A stretch of 64,000 nt of DNA from Bactrocera neohumeralis. Its lineage: Eukaryota > Arthropoda > Insecta > Diptera > Tephritidae. Of this stretch, positions 47,140-59,097 are shown piece after piece. A model generated the notes under the pieces. The model worked only from the letters and a program-made list of their open reading frames with translations. It was not told the origin of the DNA and ran no database searches. The stretch covers positions 70,402,821-70,466,820 of the forward strand of contig NC_065920.1 in NCBI RefSeq assembly GCF_024586455.1, read 5' to 3'. The position numbers and the translations under genes are program-made. Positions within the stretch are counted from its first letter, which is position 1. The number at the start of each line of letters is the position of its first letter.

Positions 47140-48960
47140 ACCGAAGCGTATTCAAATATTCTCTAATTCAAGTTTTAAATCCCTACATCAATAACATTGA
47201 AACAAAGTGTGTCCTGTTTAAATGGTGTTAAGGACAGAAGACAGAACTGGATATGTTGTATGAAGTTTTTAAAAGGAAGTATATACGTTAGAGAATAACT
47301 TTCACATTCGTAGAGCTTGGAAAAAGTCACAGAGGTATTGCTGGAAACAGCAAATCCGACGAGTTTTCTATATACCATAACTTGAACTCTGTTTCACCTG
47401 TTTCTGGAACGAGTGTGTACTCTGTTTCACTCTTGCACTTTTACTTTGAATCCACGGATCTCTCGTGAGCTTGGCAACAAATAAAACTTGTACGGGTAAG
47501 ACAATCTTCTAGTCCAGTACTTCTAGTACTTATAGTTCAAGGTTCATGTCACCGCTATGAAAGGTGTTAATACTGGATTAAGTCTAATAATCTCACCAGC
47601 GATGAGCCTAAATATATTGTGGAGTTAAAATTTCAGTATGCGAGGTCAGGAGAAATTATTAAAATACTTTCTGCTGAACTGTTCTGTTTTTGCCAGACTG
47701 AAGTTGAAACAACTAGGAATGAACTTAGGGAGTTGGCTGCATATTTTTATAAGGCTCTAGTGATCCATGTGTAGGAGTTTTGGGAATTCATAAAGGAGCA
47801 AAGTTCAGAACTGTCTGCCTTACTTTTGTTGCGAGGATCAGCTCAACGGCCTAACATAGCAAAAGTCCCATCACCTCAATATCGAATTAAGGTGTACGAA
47901 GATTTTTCTAGAAACAAAACTGGCAAAACTCCTTTTTGAGATAAAATAGAATGTGTAAGGTCACATTTTTACAAAGACAGCAGACCCCAAAAACCAAAAA
48001 ATCGATATATAAGCTTCAAATTCCAGATTTTGTGCTTTGCCAGACTTTATTGCCAAATTTTCTGCTACGCAACTCAAAAAAATATAATCTGCAGTTGATA
48101 ATCTCCACTGATTATTTACGCTTTCAAAGATGCTGTAAACTCAGTTGCTTCACCGCCATTAAAGCCAAAGCCAAGTCTAAACTGTCAACCGGGAATTGAG
48201 CAGAAGCAGTGAAACGTAAAGCTATCGGGCTTTATGCTCTGCGCCAACAACAAGTACAAGTAAGGCAAGTGATTTAAGCCAGAAAAAGGCAAAAATAATG
48301 CAAGAAGACAGTAAATAAGCAAAAATCACAGACACACAGACACGCATACAATCGCAAACCAGCGCAATGGCCAGTGAGCAATTCATTGCCTTCTTATTTG
48401 CTGCACACATGCTGTATACATTTTTGTTGTTGTTATTATGCTGTTGGTAGCTGTGTGCGCTGACATTGCAATTGTGCCATCACCGTTAACATCTGATTCC
48501 AACTGCGACGCTGGCTGCCGCTGACCGCCGTCGGTGCAGTCAAGCAAAGCGCAACAAGCGAATATACAACGGTTTGTTGTTGTTGTTGTTGTTGCATTTG
48601 TATTGCTGCAGACAGCTGTGTGTCAGCAATAATGTTAGCAACGCATCATCAACATTTGTCGACAGCAATAAGCATTTACAATGCACATACACACACACAC
48701 ATCCATCCACATACATAAAAGGGCCGAAGCTGTGCGAGCTTTTGTGTGATTTGCTCAATCGCATTGTGCTTGCGGAGAAAAATCGCAAATGAGCGCAAAT
48801 ATTCGGTTGTACAAAGTATACCGTTAGCAGTGTGTGAATGAATTGAGAAATTTCAGGAAAAAACAGGTACAAATGATGCTGCTGATGTGTGTGTGTGCTC
48901 CTTTCAATTTTCCACTCTGCTGCTTGTATTGGGAAATTGTTGATGGTGACCATGTAGGAA
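47140..48960. other. intron, unrecognised; balanced block at 48200-48900
   Basis: The first kilobase shows no recognisable similarity. From about 48200 the composition is balanced with (GTT)n at 48575-48595 and CACACACACA near 48690. It is a candidate single-copy block. Confidence 0.45.
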
Positions 48961-48964
48961 ATAA

Positions 48965-50770
48965 TATAATAATATAGTGTATATATGTGTTTTTGATATT
49001 TTAAAAGTAGTTAACTTGAAGTAAGCAAAGATATCTGAACTAGTTACAATAGAGTCGAAATGCAAACTAGTTGGTAACTGGTTATTTTTTTTTACTAGTT
49101 TGTAGAACATTTTCAAAATATAGATAATTTATTTAAATTTGCCATTAAATTACAAACTTTGGAAATTTTTTTTTATGGAAAATTTTATTTAAAATGTTTT
49201 ATATTTTTTTCCTTTGAAAATTTAATTATAGCCATTATATTAAGAAAACTATACACTAAATGTGTGTATAAAACAAAAGTGAATAATATTTTTTATAATT
49301 ATGTGGCAACCCTAAAAACTCCAATGATTAATTTTTTTTAATTTAAATAATTTTTTTGACATTGGCCGAGAAAAAAAAATTTAGAGATGCCATATGCTTA
49401 AGAAAATACCTTGAAAGTTTTAAAATTTAATTTTTTAATGCGAACTTTGTTTTATTTTAAATTTTATTTTTAATCGTTAAACTAAATTTACTTAAAATTT
49501 TTGTATGCATTTGGAGAAAAAATATTTTTAGGGATGCCATGCTTATGCTTATAAAAAATGTGAATTATTAAATGTATTTTTTATAGTAAAATAATTAAAA
49601 GTTGACTATAAAATAATATCTTAACTAGTTTCAATTGATTAGAAAAGCTAACTAGTTAATAAGTGATGCTTTTGTTCCTAGTTTAGAGAAAAAATCCACT
49701 TTTAAAGTGTAACACAATAAATTTAAATTTTCATGGATTTTTTCCAAAAAAAAAAAAATTAAATCGTATTTCATTTATTCAATATTTTTTCATTTGAAAT
49801 CTGAAATGGATTTTTAAGTGATTATATTAAAAAAATAATAATAATAATGGGTTGTCAAAAAGGTTATATTTTTATTGAATTTTTTTTTATTGACAAAAAT
49901 GAATTTTTGATGACTCAATACCGATGCTAACTATGCCGGTCTCTTTCGACCAAAATTTTATCGCAAATTCCGGAGCGTGGCGCATCTTCGACCACCTCTA
50001 CACCAGAACGAAAACGTTGAAACCATCGTTGTGCGGTGGATATGAAAACTGTATCGGGTCCATAAACTGCACAAATTTTATTGGCGGCTTGAGATGCATT
50101 TTTGTCTTTATCGTAATAGTACTGTAAAATATGCCGTATTTTCTCTTTATTTTGCTCCATGTTTGCGACATAACTCACGAACGACTTAAAATTCAATCAA
50201 ACACGTGTTAGCGAAATGAGCTTTCCAAAAAGGTATAGCATGACCCGATGCGACAAATAAAACTAGAACTACGCGCTTTCAGCGCAACCATTATATAAAA
50301 AGATGTTTCTTTTATGGGACGAGGCTTAAATATCCAGTTCCGTAGCGTCCAGTCTATAAATTTTTTTACAGGTCATACATAAATAAAATTAAAAAATTTA
50401 TTTTTTTTTAATTACATAGCAACCTTAAAATTTTAAATTTAATTTTTTTTAAAATACTTTGGCAACACTAAAAATTTAAATATTGTTTTTTAAACTAAAT
50501 AATTTTTCTGTGAGATTAATTTTATTCGACATTTGGAAAAAAAATATTTTTAGAGATGCCATATGTGTATAAAAATATCTTGAAAATTGTGAAATTTGTA
50601 ATGGGTATTTGTTCAAATTTAAAATTAAAATTTTTATCGTGAAATTAGCTTCATTTTAATATTAATTTTTTTGAACTAGTAAGGAGATGGTTACAGTTTA
50701 TCTAGTTACAAATGAATATTACTTCGGACTGGTGAGAAATTCGGTACATTTAAACTAGTTAAACAAATAT
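48965..50770. repeat. scattered, decayed AACTAGTTAC and GATGCCATATG motifs
   Basis: AACTAGTTAC-like motifs occur at about 49038, 49065, 49622, 49650, 50680 and 50715. GAGATGCCATATG occurs at about 49383 and 50552 with weaker copies at 49537 and 52725, and GTGGCAACCCTAAAAACT and relatives at 49305, 50416 and 50460. These look like old members of the two array families to the left, too decayed to phase. Confidence 0.55.
49850..50270 (-). mobile_element. internally deleted mariner-like element
   Basis: The minus strand opens with MEQNKEKIRHILQYYYDK, followed by a helix-turn-helix segment (NASQAANKICAVYG, then RWFQRFRSGVEVVEDAPRSG). This is the DNA-binding N terminus of a mariner transposase. 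The frame then jumps within a few codons to DKILVERDRHS and a stop near 49927, and the catalytic DDD region is absent. It is a non-autonomous deletion derivative. The outer ends (CATCGGGTCATGCTATACC on the right, GGGTTGTCAAAAAGG on the left) are only approximate. Confidence 0.82.
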
Positions 50771-51524
50771 AAAGCAAATATTTTTAGAACAAAAATTAAA
50801 AAAAAAATACACAATGTTTAGTTTTTTTTATTTTTTCAAGTGGAAGCAGCATTTTTGAAATAAAAAAATATCATTTAATATTATAAAAAATTGTTAGCAC
50901 AAAACAATTTTTACATAAAAAATGTTATGTTAATTTCGGAAGTTAATTATTTCCTGCAAGCCTCTTTTATTCCGCTCTCTATGTACATAAACATATGTCT
51001 CTTTGTGTGTCAATATGTAAACAAGTTAATTTTTTGCCCAACATTGTAGCAGCAACAGCTGTTGCCAATTTTATTTTGCAATTTACAAAGTTGTTCCTGT
51101 TCTCAATTACCAAATGTCGTCCAATTTTTGTTTCTGTTGTTTTGTTCGCTTTTTATATTCTTTTTCATTTTTTTTCTTATGTTTGCAGCAGATGATTTTG
51201 TGCTTCGTGCTTTGTCGTTCCTCCATTCTGTTTTTTGTTTTTTTTTTTTGTTTTTTGATGCACTTTAAGTACAATGACTCGATTTGCGTTTTACAAATTG
51301 GTCCTGGAGGATATTGCATTTTTTTGCTGAAGGCACTGTTATCGCTGATACGTTGAGCATTTTACTTCAATATATGTACATATGTACTAAGTACATGGTA
51401 CATTATGTACCTGAACATATCTATGCAAGTGATTAATTTGTGCTTTATGGAAAGTATTATTCATTGTACGGCATGCTTACTGGGTAACCCATGCAAAAAC
51501 TCCGTCAGATTTCTTAACTATTTT

Positions 51525-52395
51525 TGGTAGTACTACAAATAACCATATTTCTGGCCCCGGCGCAGTCGATCAGCCTCAACCCATTTGGGGATGTTTCCTT
51601 GCGGAGGCTGAATTCACCAACAGTTGCGTTAAAGATACATTCTTTGCACACCCTGGCGTTAAAGTCGCCAAGCATGATTTTGACATCATGGCGGAAGCAG
51701 CTCTCATAGGTGCGCTCCAAGCGCTCATAGAAGGCATCTTTGGTCACATCGTCCTTCTCTTTCATCGGGGCGTGGGCGCAAATCAGCGATATGTTGAAGA
51801 ACCTCGCTTTGATGCGGATTGTAGCTAGACGTTTATTCACCGGAGTGAATGATAGTACTCGACGACGGAGTCTCTCTCCCACCACGAATCCCACACCAAA
51901 CTTGCGCTCCTTTATATGGCCACTGTAGTAAATGTCACAAGGACCTACTCGTCTCTATCCTTGTCCCGTCCATCGCATTTCTTGGACGGCGGTGATGTCA
52001 GCCTTTATTTTCACGAGGACATCAACCAGCTGGGCAGCGGCACCTTCCCAATTAAGGGACTGGACATTCCAGGTGCATGCCCTAATATCGTAGTCCTTAT
52101 TTCGTTTGCCATGGTCGTCATCAAAAGGGGGGGTCTCTCATCCGAGGCAGTTGGCAATTGGCAAGTCCCAAACCCAGCTCACAACCCTGTGGAGGTGATG
52201 TTTCGCCTTCTCACTTTAGCTCGCCTTCAAACGGATGCTCTTAGGCTACCCAGAGGATACTTGGTCTAAGACTGGAAGTCGTGAGCTGCTTGAGTCATAT
52301 GTAAAAGAATCGTTTCTGGCCACTCCCAAGTGAATGGCGATCCGAGAACTTTCCTCACTTGCGTGAACTTCTACACATGACTCCAACCTCCTACT
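51525..52395 (-). pseudogene. RTE-like LINE 5' fragment with APE endonuclease domain
   Basis: The minus strand reads DYDIRACTWNVQSLNWEG (about 52100), VKIKADITAVQEMRWTG, GHIKERKFGVGFVVGERLRR, FTPVNKRLATIRIKARFFNI, SLICAHAP, VKIMLGDFNARV and ETSPNGLRLID. These are the ordered motifs of an apurinic-type endonuclease from RTE-like LINEs, including GDFNAR. The frame is almost intact (one break near 51930), making this the best-preserved coding fragment in the window. It stops at NMVICST (about 51530) before the rest of the endonuclease and reverse transcriptase. Positions 52110-52395 resemble the leader at 62440-62590. Confidence 0.87.
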
Positions 52396-52399
52396 GACA

Positions 52400-53630
52400 T
52401 AAAGATACATGGTAAAATGTAGACTTAAAATTAAATTTATTTTGAAAAGAAGTTTTTTTTTGAAATTAACTTTATTTTAAAATTTAATTATTTCATATTA
52501 TATATAAAATATATATAAAATATTTTCAGGTATGACATACGTACATATGTATGATTATAAAACATGTGGGAAAAAAAATATAAAAAGTTGTATGAAGAAA
52601 TATTTTGTGAAAATCTTGGATGTTAAAAATGCTAACTTTTATAAAAATTTTCTGTCAAACTTGAAGTAAAAGCTATATTTTGAATTCTGATTTTTTTTTT
52701 TTTTTTGAGAAAAATATTTATACAGATGGCATATATTAATAAAATATACATAAAGAATTAATTTTAGGATTACAACAAATTATGAAAAATGTGATAGCAA
52801 AAATGTTATACAAAAACAAAAAAATGTTGTAGAAAAAAAATGTTTATTAAAAATTTAATGGCTGGAAGACTTTTTTCAAAAAGTATATTTGCAAATATTT
52901 TCTTGAAGCTTCCCCAAAGGCACTTACAAAGCGACTATTATACGCTTAGCTGGCATAGTTTTTGATTTACTGTTAACTACCACAACTTCTCTGCATATTT
53001 CGGTGCAACAACTATTTTTTTATTATATTTTCATAAAAATATTAAAAAACAAAATTTCACATTTTCTAGCTCACTGCTTTAAAGCAATGGATGGCGGTTA
53101 TCTGCAACTCTTCTGCTGACAAATTAATTTTGTGTGTGTGTGTGCGTTTGTCGCTTATGCGTTTGTAGGCATGTGTCACCTGTCTTCGCCTGCACTTCCG
53201 CTCGCCATTGGCCATATTTGTTTTTAATTAACTCAGTAACGTAAATATTGTGGCGCTGCCATTATTTTTAACACAAACAGCCACGGAACAAAGGCAAAAC
53301 GAGTAGCATACTATAAGCGCGAATAAAAAACAACAACAGCAATAACCATCATCAATCTTGTCAGTGGCATTTATCGCCGCGTCGTTACTTTATGCTTCGT
53401 GTTTCCACATGCATGTGTGTGTATACGCCGCGTTACCGTATGTGTGTGTGTGCGATGGCAATTTCCTGCCGGCAGCGATAATTGCAAGCAATTATTTGTA
53501 GATCACACTTACTTACGCACATGTGAGTATGTATATTTGTGTGTATAATGTTATATTTCTGGCATATGTAAGTAGGTATGTATGTATGTGTGTATGTGTG
53601 TATTATATTTAATTTAATTTATTTATAATT
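52400..53630. other. intron: AT-rich, then balanced block next to an exon donor
   Basis: Positions 52400-53050 are A/T-rich with poly-T runs. Positions 53050-53580 are balanced with TGTGTGTGTG runs. Nothing coding is recognised. Confidence 0.5.
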
Positions 53631-53639
53631 TTTACTCAC

Positions 53640-53774
53640 CACTATTAAGTTCCACATTTTCGCCGCCTCTGCCACGGTGGTGCAGACCGTGCTGCAGCCG
53701 GCTAGTAACATTAATTTTTGTGGTCTATTATAGAGTAGATTGTACATAACGCTAGCGCCCAAGCCGGGCTCACA
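53640..53774 (-). CDS. GABA-B-R1: GABA-B receptor subunit 1, internal exon (lobe 1 of Venus flytrap domain, first of three in window)
   Basis: This is a 45-codon internal exon of the class C G-protein-coupled receptor that binds GABA and heterodimerises with GABA-B-R2 at the plasma membrane to signal through Gi/o. The peptide runs from CEPGLGASVMY to EAAKMWNLIV. It matches lobe 1 of the extracellular Venus flytrap (ANF-receptor) domain. The exon starts at TGT directly after an acceptor with a long CTCTCTCTCATTGCAG tract and ends at GTG before the donor GTGAGT, so both ends are phase 0. The Ser of GCSTVCT corresponds by alignment from memory to GABA-contacting Ser130 of human GABBR1b. The first Cys and the Cys of GCST are 26 residues apart, as in the human Cys103-Cys129 disulfide. 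The preceding exon is not visible within the 10.2 kb upstream to the window edge. Gene identity is close to certain. Confidence 0.97.
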
Positions 53775-53779
53775 CTGCA

Positions 53780-54200
53780 ATGAGAGAGAGAGGAGGTGGG
53801 TGGAAAACAAATTAGTTGATTTAAAACATTTCAACAAAATACACATTAAGGAAAATTCAATTACTTAAGAAAATTAACTTCTCAACTTCTCAATTGATTA
53901 TAAAAAAATCGAAAAAAATCGAAAAAATCCGATAGATTGCTATGTATTGCTCAATTATTAAATAAAATAAATGTCAAACTAAAAAATATATTTTTCTTCA
54001 TACTCCTAATGAAGTTCTGCATCCGAATTCATCACTGAGATTAAAAACCAGAAAACATATTTAATATGGCTCCTTCAAAGCAAAATAGTATTTTTTTAAG
54101 AATGGTTTAGAAAAAAACGTACATATATAATTTTAAGTTATGGTCAAGAATTTAGTTTTACTTGTATTATAAAACTAAGAACTTCCATTATCTTTTATCA
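53780..54200. other. AT-rich intron upstream of the 53774 acceptor
   Basis: Nothing recognised other than the GA-rich plus strand at 53781-53800, which on the gene strand is the pyrimidine tract of the acceptor. Confidence 0.6.
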
Positions 54201-54204
54201 AGTG

Positions 54205-54680
54205 ACCGCCAAGACTTCTTCTTCTGTTTTATTGGCGTAGACACCGTTTACACGTTTATAGCCAACTTTACGACAGAGCGCCTGTGGTTCTTCCCCTTTC
54301 GGAGATTTCAAGTATAGCCAGGTCCTTCTCCACCTGGTATTGGCAGTATTCGCCCTGACCATAAATCTTCCGCAGAACCTTTCTCAACTCTGAACGTCGA
54401 TTCATCAGATGTTGTCATCGTCTATTCCTCTTTACCATATGCAGGACGGGAATAATAAGTACTTATTGAGTTTGGTCTTTGTTCGTCGAGAGAGGACTTT
54501 ACTTCTCAATTGCATTCACAGACCGAAGTAACACCTGTTGGCAGGAGGATTTCGAGATGTTGTTGTTGCTGTTAATGCTGGTTCCAAGATAGACGAAGTT
54601 ATCTACAACTTCGAAATTATGACTGACCAACGGTTGCAGACACAAAGAAGATGAACAGTAGACCTTGATAGATAGATTTT
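54205..54680 (-). pseudogene. RTE-like LINE C-terminal fragment
   Basis: On the minus strand NFEVVDNFVYLGTSINSNNN (about 54610-54560), NRCYFGL-like, LRSKVLSRRTKTKLNKYL and later KVLRKIYGQ and QVEKDLAILEISE mark the C-terminal part of the RTE-like family, in several frames. It ends with GTCTACGCCAATAAAACAGA and AGAAGAAG, the same 3' terminus as the copy at 26372. Confidence 0.82.
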
Positions 54681-54689
54681 TGATTTAAC

Positions 54690-55190
54690 AGTTCGAAAAG
54701 AGTTCGGTCGGAAGGATTCCGGAGTGCACCACATCTCGATAATCGAAGAAAATGATCAACATAACCTTACTTTAGACCTGCTTTGACATAGTTTTTCGGC
54801 TTCGGGTCACCTTTGGCACAATATGCGGCCTATTGATCGTCCGTTTCTGGATCGTAAGCTTATATCCGAGACTCATCGCTAGTAATAAAATGTTTCATGA
54901 GAACCGGATAGTTGGAAAGCATTGTTTCACAGACGCTTACGCGACACTGTTTTTCGAAAATATTGTGTGATTTTGGAACTAATCATGCTTTCACTTTTTT
55001 TGGGCCTAAATTATGTTTCAAAATGGTTTTCACTGATCTTTCCGAAATTCCAACGAGGCTAGTAAGATCTTTGACTGTTATTCGTTTATTCTCGAGCGCC
55101 AAATATTTTGTTTTATGGACGTGTTGATCATCAGTTGATGTTGACGGCTGTCCTGGACGTGGCTCGTCGCCAAAGCGTTCTCGATCCTCT
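54690..55190 (-). pseudogene. mariner-like transposase remnant
   Basis: The minus strand reads EPRPGQPSTSTDDQHVHKTK, then LENKRITVKDLTSLVGIS, ERSVKTILKHNLGPKKVKA, LVPKSHNIFEKQCRVSVCET, HFITSDESRI and YDPET. This is the second helix-turn-helix and first catalytic Asp region (TSDES in place of TGDE[ST]) of a mariner-type transposase. In-frame stops follow KKVKA and SRI. The frame ends in FFDYRDVVHSGILPTELF near 54700, where it meets the RTE fragment. Confidence 0.82.
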
Positions 55191-55194
55191 TAAT

Positions 55195-56505
55195 TCATAC
55201 CAATCAAAAACACTTAATTTTCGTCCGTACTCTAATCCTGCAATCATTTTTCATCCAAAAATTAATTCATTCCAATTCAGAGAACAGCAACCGTGCACAA
55301 ATAATCGTCGGCAACTCGACATTCATATTCGCACATTAAACTAAATGGCCAGTCGGCGTGTTGACAGACATTTAAAGTGCGCAATTTTCATGAATATTTC
55401 TATAATAACCGTTAGCAGCGCTAATATGCCCATTTAAAACTGTTATTCGAAACTGGCAATTTGCCGCTACAACAACAAAACCAACAAGCAAAACAAAACA
55501 AGAAATAGGCGAGCATAAAAATTTGCTGAAAATGTGGCAAGCCCAAAAACAAAATATAAAAAGGTATAAAAATAAAAACAAAGCTTGAGAAAGCACGGAT
55601 AAACCGAAAGCGGAAAAGTAAAATAAATAAATGCCGTTAAAAATGGCTGCACTGCATGTGTGTGTGTGCATGTTGCATGAAATTAGCGCATAACAGGCTA
55701 AGTGTTGCTGTTATTGTTATTGTTGTACTTTTTGCACAAAACTTTGCAGTTTTCCTCTTGTTAATGTTGTTGTTGCATATTTGCATGCAAGTGGCAATTT
55801 TTCACACATTTAATGTGGCATACTGCTCGCGTGTTGCAACACACAAAGGCGACAAGTTTGCACCAAACGCCACATACTTTAGTTAAAGAGCTGAGCTTTA
55901 AGTGCAGGCGACTTTCAAATTGCTGGAATTGCGGTGATTTGTGTTGAGTCAAATTGAATGGAGCGGAGTACTTGTGTTTGCCGTGTCCAGCGTGCAACAC
56001 GCGAAGGTGACTGGGTTGTCAAGTGTGAAATGGTGGGATTTTTGATTTAATCAGCTGATAGGTTGTATTTGTTGTTGTTTTTTATTTAGTTTGAAATTGT
56101 GATATGGTTATTGTAAATTCTTCAGGCTCAATGAGTTATTTCACTAAATAAATACATCAGAGACTTTAATTTCATATTTAACAGGCTGTGAGAGGGCTTT
56201 ATACAAATCGGCCTACTTCCGAAGCGAAAGGGATTTTTGCTAATCGGCCTACTTTTCACTTCTTCTCTTCAAATATAATAGCCTTGAGATATCGAAAAAG
56301 AAGGCACAAAAAGTGTCTTCAAGGTATTCCAAATCGTTCAAAAGTTGTCAAAATCGGACAGTGACTTTTCAAGCCCACATATCGTGACTTAAAATGCAAA
56401 ATAACGTAATCACTTTTCTTCAAATTACAGGCGAAAAAAAACGATGTAATACAAAGCACTCATATTGAAAAAAAATTTGAACCAGTTTATACCCGATATC
56501 CTCAA
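55195..56505. other. intron, no gene recognised
   Basis: Positions 55370-56050 are balanced in composition with CAACAACAAAACC and TGTTGTTGTTG runs. A small direct repeat AATCGGCCTACTT occurs at about 56206 and 56235. No element similarity is seen. Confidence 0.5.
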
Positions 56506-56509
56506 CCAG

Positions 56510-57115
56510 AGTTTACCCATATATTGGGTAAATAGACTTGAACCGTTTTTCGCTGATTACGTCCTTAAACGGTTTAACAATACTATGTAATAGTTCCAGT
56601 TGATGAACAAGACTTCCTTTTTTAAGGTTGTCAATTGAAATTACTCTCTGACTATCCCAAAATATGGATGCCAGAACCATGGCTGCTGACTGTTGCGTTT
56701 TTAAACACTTTCGAGTAGGTTCATGGTGTGTAGTTCGCACGACTGTCGATTAGAATTCGGAGTGAAATGTTGGAGCCATATTTCCTCCATTGTCACATAT
56801 CAACGCAAAAACTGGGTTTTATTACTTAGGAACATCTCTAAACACTGCTCCGAATCATCAGCTCGTCGTTGCCTATGGTCAAAAGTGAGCTCGTGTGGCA
56901 TCCACTTTTCACAGAACTTGCTTATGCCCAAATATTTGTGCTAGATATGACGTATAGTACGTGTTAACTTGATATCTTTAGAGTACCTGTTATCTCAAAC
57001 CACTTCACGTTACGGTCAACCAAAATTATTTTGTGGCCTTTTTTGAAGTTTTCGTCGGTAACAACCGAGTTTTGGCGTCCATTAGATCACATCGGTGCTC
57101 GTTTCATCACGTCTA
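56510..57115 (-). pseudogene. mariner-like transposase remnant, different lineage
   Basis: The minus strand contains SVVTDENFKKGHKIILVDRN, CEKWMPHELTFDHRQRR, IWLQHFTPNSNRQS, then the open part with HHEPTRK, KTQQSAAMVLASIFWDSQRV and ISIDNLKKGS. These are the linker (W-P-HEL) and central catalytic region (KTQQSAGKVMxSVFWD-type) of a mariner transposase. Frame breaks occur throughout. It differs in sequence from the remnants at 49850, 54690 and 63116. Confidence 0.8.
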
Positions 57116-57119
57116 AACT

Positions 57120-59095
57120 AAGCATATCAATACTTGATGTTTGATTTTCCTGGGGTATTGTCTGGAAAGTCGTCGGCAAGCCAAGTTTTGGTTTCAACTT
57201 TAGTTTTTCCTTAAAAAAAATATTATTTTATCAGCACGCGAAATTGCTTTTAGTTCATTTTTTTTACAATAACAAAAGGCGCTTCACTCAAAATGATATA
57301 AATTATACACACACCTTATGATGCTGTGATATAAATGTGTCATCCAATAAAGATTATGTTAGATTGTACTGGCCGGCTGCCATAACATAACATAACTTGT
57401 AGACCAACTGGTCCTTTGTAATGCTTTATGAATGTTCGGTTTAATACAATATACACGGTAGTGTTCGTCACACGAAACGTCAACGCTTGCAAACTTTAAG
57501 AGTGACTTGATAATTAATTTTTATATTTCGTCCTTTGAACCGCGAAGCTACTAGATATCTGAGCGTCTCCCTCTTGTCAAATTTTGCCTATTCGGCTCAC
57601 ATGCCATGCTAGTAGGTTATGACTTATCAAGAGGCCAACCATCGTCTGGCAATCCTTCCGAGATCGTGTGAGTAAAAATCGGGCGTACTTTTCTTTTGCT
57701 TCCTTGCTCAGTATATTGTCGATCCTGGCAGTCCGTAATGCATTCCACCAATTCTGATCCGTCTGTCAGCTCTAACGAAAATTTCATATCTAATATTTTA
57801 AGTGACTTCCTTATTTCCTGTACTTTGAAAACTTTTTAAAACCGCATCAGCACGATTTTTATATGTTTTGTAAATACCGACGTAAAATCTAGAAGTAATG
57901 ATAAAATCGTACAACACTCAGCTGGGTATTTGAGCAAACCAGTTTTTTCGAGAGCTTGAGTGATCTTGTTGGAACTTTTCAAGAGCTCCACTTCTTGCAG
58001 AAGCAATTGCAATTTAAGGTATTTCCCTTGCAAGAGTATAAAATGTTAGTCCTTCCTGGTATTGCATATAGCTTTAGAGGTCCGTGTGTAAGAACTCTTG
58101 GAACAAGTTGATATAGTTAAACTTATTAATCAGATACAAATCTCTATTTTGCTATATTATATTGAAATTCAGAAGAAAAAATTTCTCAACTCGAAATTGC
58201 CAGAATTCGTTTATGAAATACCGGTAATACAAATAATTCTCTAAAAGCAATTTCGTCTTTATTAAGTGATTGTCAACTGCAAAATCCGGGAAATTTTCTT
58301 AAATTTATTTTGTTATTTTTTATTGTTTAACCTTTAAATAGAAAATTATAGCTTTTCAAATCGATTTCAGATATGAACATATTATATTTGATTTGATTTC
58401 AGTTACGTACCTTTGCAGTTGAAATATTGATATAAAACTTTTACAAACCTATAGGGTCACATAGTACGAACGACTTCTTGTAGTAGCAGCCATATAATTA
58501 TGTTTTCACTAAATAGCTCAACTATCTACAAATATTTTTACTATTGCCTTACATACATTTATTTTTAACTAGTGAAATGAAAATTTCTCTAAATGCACAA
58601 TTTTGCGAAATGAGAGCAAAGAGCGCAGTGCTTCAACCAAATTGTCAACCACAAATTATTTTCACTCCGTAGACACTTTATCATGGCTAAAATTCCACAC
58701 CGCCACTCATCTAACTCAGTGTAGGTCTAGGTCAGTCTCGCCTTTGCCAACAAACACTAACACCGGCACAAATGCACACAGCTGACGAGAAGGCCACCGC
58801 ATAACGCACATAAAACACACTGAGTAATGAGCAGCGAAGTAATAAAGTGCAAACATAAAGCAAATCGTGCAACAAAGTAGCTTTCACTATTATTTAAAGT
58901 GTAGTAGATGTCGGCGCTTATGTAAGAACGCTATGCAAATTAGTTGGCACGAAGGTGAAAGCCACGAAGTTGGCGCGCGAGGACAAGGCAACAGTTGTGC
59001 AAAGTAAATGCGAAGGCGAAGACGAAGGCAAACGCAAAGGCGAAGGTTACGTTTAACCGCCGAAGAGGTGGGGAAAAGGAAGTGTAGTTCTTTAT
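57120..59095. other. intron, nothing recognised
   Basis: Mixed composition. The block 58570-59080 is balanced and ends in purine-rich GCGAAGGCGAAGACGAAGGC. I could not identify a family for the GC-richer patch at 57540-57790. Confidence 0.45.
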
Positions 59096-59097
59096 TT

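Larger units (their letters stand above)
43161..53639 (-). other. GABA-B-R1: GABA-B-R1 intron of 10,479 bp
   Basis: This phase-0 intron has donor GTGAGT at its high-coordinate end and acceptor TATTTCAG at its low end. It holds two blocks of the AACTAGTTAC repeat family, an internally deleted mariner and an RTE-like endonuclease fragment. Confidence 0.95.
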
